Source: Erythroxylum novogranatense (taxonomy: Eukaryota > Streptophyta > Magnoliopsida > Malpighiales > Erythroxylaceae). From it: a DNA stretch of 64,000 bases. Every line of letters starts with the position of its first letter. Within the stretch, counting starts at the first letter, position 1. A program made the translations under genes and the position numbers. Shown piece by piece: positions 59,646-64,000 of the stretch. A model generated the notes under the pieces. That model had not been told where the DNA came from and made no database searches. It was given only the letters and a program-made list of their open reading frames with translations. Where the stretch lies: positions 34,227,023 through 34,291,022 of the forward strand of contig CM057228.1 of the NCBI GenBank assembly GCA_029891385.1, in the 5' to 3' direction.

Positions 59646-60552
59646 ATTCTTCCCTTCTAAAGAAATTGTCCTCGAAATTCATACATGATCCGAATAATTG
59701 CAAATATTGAGCTTTTATGGTTTCCTTTGGTTCCCATGTTGCTTCCTCAAGTCCATGGTGTTGTCAGAGGACTTTTACCAAAGGTACTAACTTATTTCTA
59801 AGTTGTTTAACTTCTCTGACTAATATAGAAATTGGCCCTTCTTCATAAGATAAATCTGGTTGCACTTGAATTTCTAGCACAGGAATCTTAAGTGTAACAT
59901 CAGATTGGTATCTTCTCAATATAGAAACATGAAATACATCATGTAACCTGGCCAATTCTTCAAGAAGAGCTAGCTGATAAACTATTGATCCAATTCTTTT
60001 TAGAATTTCATAAGGACTAATGTATCGTAGACTAAGCTTACCCTTCTTCCCAAACCGAAGTATGTGTTTCCATGGTGATACTTTGAAGAATATCTTATCT
60101 CCTACCTGATGCTCAATATCTCTTCTTTTTAGATCAGCATGGGATTTCTACCGATCACTGGCAGTTTTCAACCTTTGCTGAATAATCTGAATCTTTTCTT
60201 CAGTATCTTTCACAATTTCTGGCCCGATCATCTTATTTTCACTCAACTTAGTCTAACATACTAGAGTTCTACACTTCCTACCATACAACGCTTCATAAGG
60301 TGCCATGCCAATACTCGTATGATAATTGTTATTGTAAACAAACTCCATCAAATTCAGATAATTATCCTAACTCCTGGGAAACTCCGACACATAACCCCAC
60401 AACTTATCTTCTAATATCTTTATAACTCATTCAGATTGTCCATTTGTCTAGGGATGGAAAGTAGTACTAAACTTAATTTGAGTACCCAATGCTTTTTGTA
60501 AACTTTTGCAGAATCTTGAAGTAAATCGAGGATCACAATCAAAAATAATTAT
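59646..60552 (-). pseudogene. Ty3/gypsy pol C-terminus (integrase end), chromovirus type
   Basis: Minus strand from 60546: DCDPRFTSRF, KALGTQIKFSTTFHP, TNGQSE, FVYNNNYHTSIGMAPYEALY, DIEHQVGDKIFFKVSPWKHI, GKLSLRYISPYEILKRIGS, LARLHDVFHVSILRRYQSD, EATWEPKETIKAQYLQLFG and an end in EDNF. This is the C-terminal half of a Ty3/gypsy integrase with the GPY/F-like module; the chromodomain position near the end holds the VLW..HG-EEATWEP motif. Six in-frame stops (60448, 60427, 60367, 60253, 60148, 59764) replace Gln, Arg or Trp codons. The catalytic core upstream of DCDPRF was cut off by the giant LTR at 60553. Confidence 0.9.
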
Positions 60553-63500
60553 TGAAACCCGATTTCGGAACCGGACCCCAACCAAAAAACGAAAAAGACA
60601 AAAGTGAAAACGGACGGAAACTTCCGGAAACAAAAAGCGAAGGTCGAACCCGGAAGTGGGCCGAAGCGAAAGCGGAAGTAAAAGCATAAGCGACATTGAA
60701 ACAAAAACAGGAACGCATAAGCGAAGCGAACGAAAACGGATTCAAATGAACGAAGCACAGTAATTCGAATCGAATTCCAAACAAACTGAAACAAACTGAG
60801 TGGCAAGATTCTGACATCCGTGAAGAAAAACTTTTCGAAACAACGTCGCATTGGATAACCTAAGACTAACTTGGTCTAAACTAATCCGAAACCGGTATAA
60901 TTTTTTTTTGCGTCATTCATGTTCTCTTTAATCAATCGCATACAACTCAAAACAATACAATTTCCCATTTGGAAATTTTCCCATTCTAATCTCACTATCC
61001 TTTGCCATTAGCTCAAAACACTCTTAATCATGCATATTTTAATCGCATCTTTAAAACTCTTAATCTTAAACTTATTCTAGCTTGCCATAACCCCATTTTA
61101 TCGAAAATCGGGCAGCATAACGGCAGTATTTTGAACAGCCCAAAAATCTGCAGATAAAAAATACACACTTCTAAAATCACATCCAACCATAACAACCATC
61201 ATCGGACCTCCCGTCCGAAATTTCCAGCAGAAACAACGCAAACCAATAATTACATCACTTCAAAAATTCTCAAACCAAAATCTATCATCAGAACTCAATC
61301 TCATTCATATACATCTCACGTCAAAATACAAATGCAAGATTCAATCTAATCCACTCCTATTCATAAACAATCATAACTCATATCCAAAAATCATACACAT
61401 CCCAACTATATACATTAGTTCATAATTCATATACATCATCAAACCAAAATGGCATTTTCAAGCCACGATACAAAACTAAATGCCAAAATCTCAACTAACC
61501 CTATTACAGAAACATGCAAAACTCGATGTTCGATCGTTTTCATCCGATCTCCCGTCAAACCTGGAGATGGGGATGAAAGGTGGGGTGAGCTTGACAGCTC
61601 AATGGGTATCACATTTGTAAAATAAAACATAAGCAGAAATCATTTTTCACAACGTTTTGCCCAAAGGCTTATTTTTCAAACTTCTCAACTTTTCAAACGT
61701 TCATAAATAATTTCAAAGGTTTTTCTGCTGAAACCCTTAATTTCTTATTGCTCAAACTTCTCAATTCTTTGTTTTCACACTTCATAAATAACTTCAAAAC
61801 ATGCATGCAGCACATAACAATGCATTACAAAGTAACAAATGAAAAACACATAACATATCAAAGTGGTTTGGTTCGGTCCTAACGAACGTCTCGCACATTC
61901 CCAAGATAGGGTTATGCATTTGAACTGAGGGGAGTCCAAATCGAGCTCCTATGGCACTAGCGGCAGCCGGAGAAGGCTATCGAGGGAGACCAAAGCTGAC
62001 TCTGGAGGGACCTAACCAAACCCACATAATTCACATATTCATGCTTAAAACAAGTAGATTGCCCAAGGCACTTTTAAAATTCAAATTTTCATGTCGTGTC
62101 TTACTAGACACAAATCCACATTCACTAAGCACATAATTTCATATGTCATATAGCAAAACACAAATTCACTAATCAATTTCTTACAAATTCACAATCATTC
62201 ATCAAACAAGTATGCAACACATTTAATAATTTATCAAAATCATTCATAAAGAATAAATAACAACTTTATCAATTCCTTTGAAACAAAATTCTCACACATT
62301 TAAAATCACAATACACATTTATCATCCAAAATTTAAACAACAATTTTCACCTTTTATTCAAAACAACAAAATCACTAATCATTTTAATTTCTTAAATCAA
62401 TTTCCAAAAGCATTTCTCTCCTTGATTTTCCAAAACATAAATAACAATTTCTTTAAATAATTCAAACATAATGAATAACAATTTCTTAAATCAATTTCCA
62501 AAATCCTTTCTCTCCTTGACTTTCCAAAACACAATTTCTTTAAATAATTCAAACATAATGAATAACAATTTCTTAAATCAATTTCCAAAATCATTAGAAA
62601 CAATAAATCTAACCTTTGTAATAATTTTCGTAATTCCGGACATTCTCAAATCTATCAATATTTAAAACTTGTAACAATTTTTGAAAACTTTCAAATTAAA
62701 ATTTCAATTTCTTATATCATTGAACATATAACAAAATTTCTAAAGTTATTCCAAAAGCAAGGAATTTATTCATACTAAAATTATAATTTTTTAATCTTTG
62801 CTATAAACACTACATTATAAGCAAACTCAAAGAATATTAAGGAATCATAATTTTTTAAACCCTTCTAAAACTATTCGAAATCATAATTCTTCAAACCTTT
62901 GTAAACAATATTTTTGTAAACACTTCCAAAATATTTGGAAATCATATCTTCATAAACCCTTCTTTTATAAACAATTTCAAAATGTTCTAACTTATAATAA
63001 TAATTTTTTGAAATATTTTTGTAAACAATATTTTCTAGCTAATTCGAAAGTATTCTAAATCATAAAATTTTCAAATATTTTCACAAACGATATTTTATAA
63101 CTAATTTTGAAAGTATTCAGAATCATAATTTGTTCAAACATTTATAAACCATATTTTTATAAATAATTTCAAGAGCAATAAACTTAATCATTTCAAACTT
63201 GTAACAATTTTTCAAACCCCTTTGGAAATAGATAAAAGGCGATACTTTCTTTCTTAGTTTTTTTTGAAATGGAAGCATGGCTTATAATCAAATCAATCAA
63301 ATACAATGTATTCAAACCATTTTGGAAATTTCCTAGGTCACTCCAAAACAATGAATTTAATCATCTTTTCAATTTACTTAAAAAAAATCAAAGAATGCAG
63401 AAATCAAAACATTTTTATTCACTTATTCGAAACAATTTTATCAATATGTCCAATTGGTCGAAAACATTTTCGTTAAACACATTTGGTAATTTCTTTAAAT

Positions 63501-64000
63501 ACTTCAAACCTAAAGTAATAAAATTTCTTAACGAACTCATTCAAAAACCATAATTTATAAACTCTTATACTTTCTTGAGTTTTCAAAAGCATACACAAAG
63601 CTTATAATTTCAAAAATAAATATGATACCCACCTCGAATCGATGCTTGAATCTTGTCCTAATCATCAATTTCTCCAATCCTTTCTTCTTTCTTTCAAATA
63701 AAAATTTCCTAAACCAATATCATCAAAATTCAACATCATATTAGACATAATCCTCAAATTAACTATAGGAAACCCAATTCCAACATATTTTCAAGCTATC
63801 TATAGTAAAAATTTCCAAAAATCCCAAATCCCAAAAATTGGGCATAAACCATAACTCATAAAAATCCTAAAATTAACCATCATCATAGCATAATCACTTC
63901 AATTAATCATAGATAACTCAATCTCCTAACCTTTCCAAGCCACCTAAACCAATATCTCACTAAAAATCCAAAGATCAAAGTTTTTCGAATCTTACCTTTC
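60553..64000 (-). mobile_element. Giant LTR, TGTTGG family (copy F), cut by the window end
   Basis: Starts TGAAACCCGATTTCGGAACC at 60553, inside the integrase gene; the start differs from TGTTGGGACCCGA. It carries CGGACCTCCCGTCCG (61203-61217), a hairpin with acceptor CTCCAG|GTTTGAC (61538-61580, 61561/61560), a decayed twin-hairpin region near 61885, and donor AAAG|GTAAGATTC (63996/63995) at the very edge. The AT-rich part 62.2-63.6 kb is intron-like. Whether this is a solo LTR cannot be told. Confidence 0.85.

Overview
This is plant nuclear DNA, most likely from a eudicot with a large, repeat-rich genome. It is AT-rich and holds one recognisable host gene: the 5' half of an ALFIN-LIKE PHD-finger gene at the left edge, with plant-type introns. 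The rest is nested transposable elements, all of types known from angiosperms: Ty3/gypsy elements with tRNA-Met or tRNA-Asp primer sites, Ty1/copia with a Sirevirus-like polypurine tract, PIF/Harbinger and Helitron. I found no tRNA, rRNA or CRISPR array.

Layout. 1-2.5 kb: ALFIN-LIKE exons 1-3 on the minus strand. 2.5-5.7 kb: decayed PIF/Harbinger DNA transposon with a TAA target duplication. 5.8-11.1 kb: solo giant LTR (duplication TATTA). 11.1-13.2 and 18.7-19.5 kb: a mosaic of Helitron remnants, a tandem array of splice-like blocks and a broken Lys-rich ORF, cut by a second solo giant LTR (13.2-18.7 kb, duplication TTTTG). 19.5-32.97 kb: a Sirevirus-like element on the minus strand. Its LTR carries inverted minisatellites and is interrupted by a third solo giant LTR (duplication TAGAG), which is itself interrupted by a coding-free Athila/Tat-type element (duplication AAAAG). 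33-34.15 kb: LTR scraps. 34.3-35.6 kb: Helitron N-terminal pseudogene. 36.6-45.0 kb: a decayed Ty3/gypsy element with unequal LTRs ending in GTTACA. 45.0-46.8 kb: LTR fragments. 46.8-57.4 kb: a Sirevirus-like LTR carrying a complete short element with two ~4.5 kb LTRs and only 739 bp between them (duplication GAAAG). 57.4 kb to the end: a copia fragment, invaded by a Ty3/gypsy chromovirus-type element, invaded in turn by another giant LTR that runs off the window.

The most interesting signal is inside the giant LTRs. Copies of two related families (ends TGTTGG..CAACA and TGTAAC..GTTACA) share one sense-strand order: TATA-like box, GA-rich segment, consensus 5' splice site, 1-2.4 kb of intron-like DNA, 3' splice site, then U5. 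Several copies carry two adjacent hairpins inside the intron-like part whose paired bases differ in compensating ways. In the TGTTGG family the 3' splice site sits in the loop region of a third hairpin. A fourth short palindrome lies near the LTR 3' end. Each copy also holds an unrelated, often GC-rich insert at one fixed place, flanked by diverged ~190-bp tandem modules. This looks like a structured, spliced LTR leader; that reading is inference and needs transcript data.
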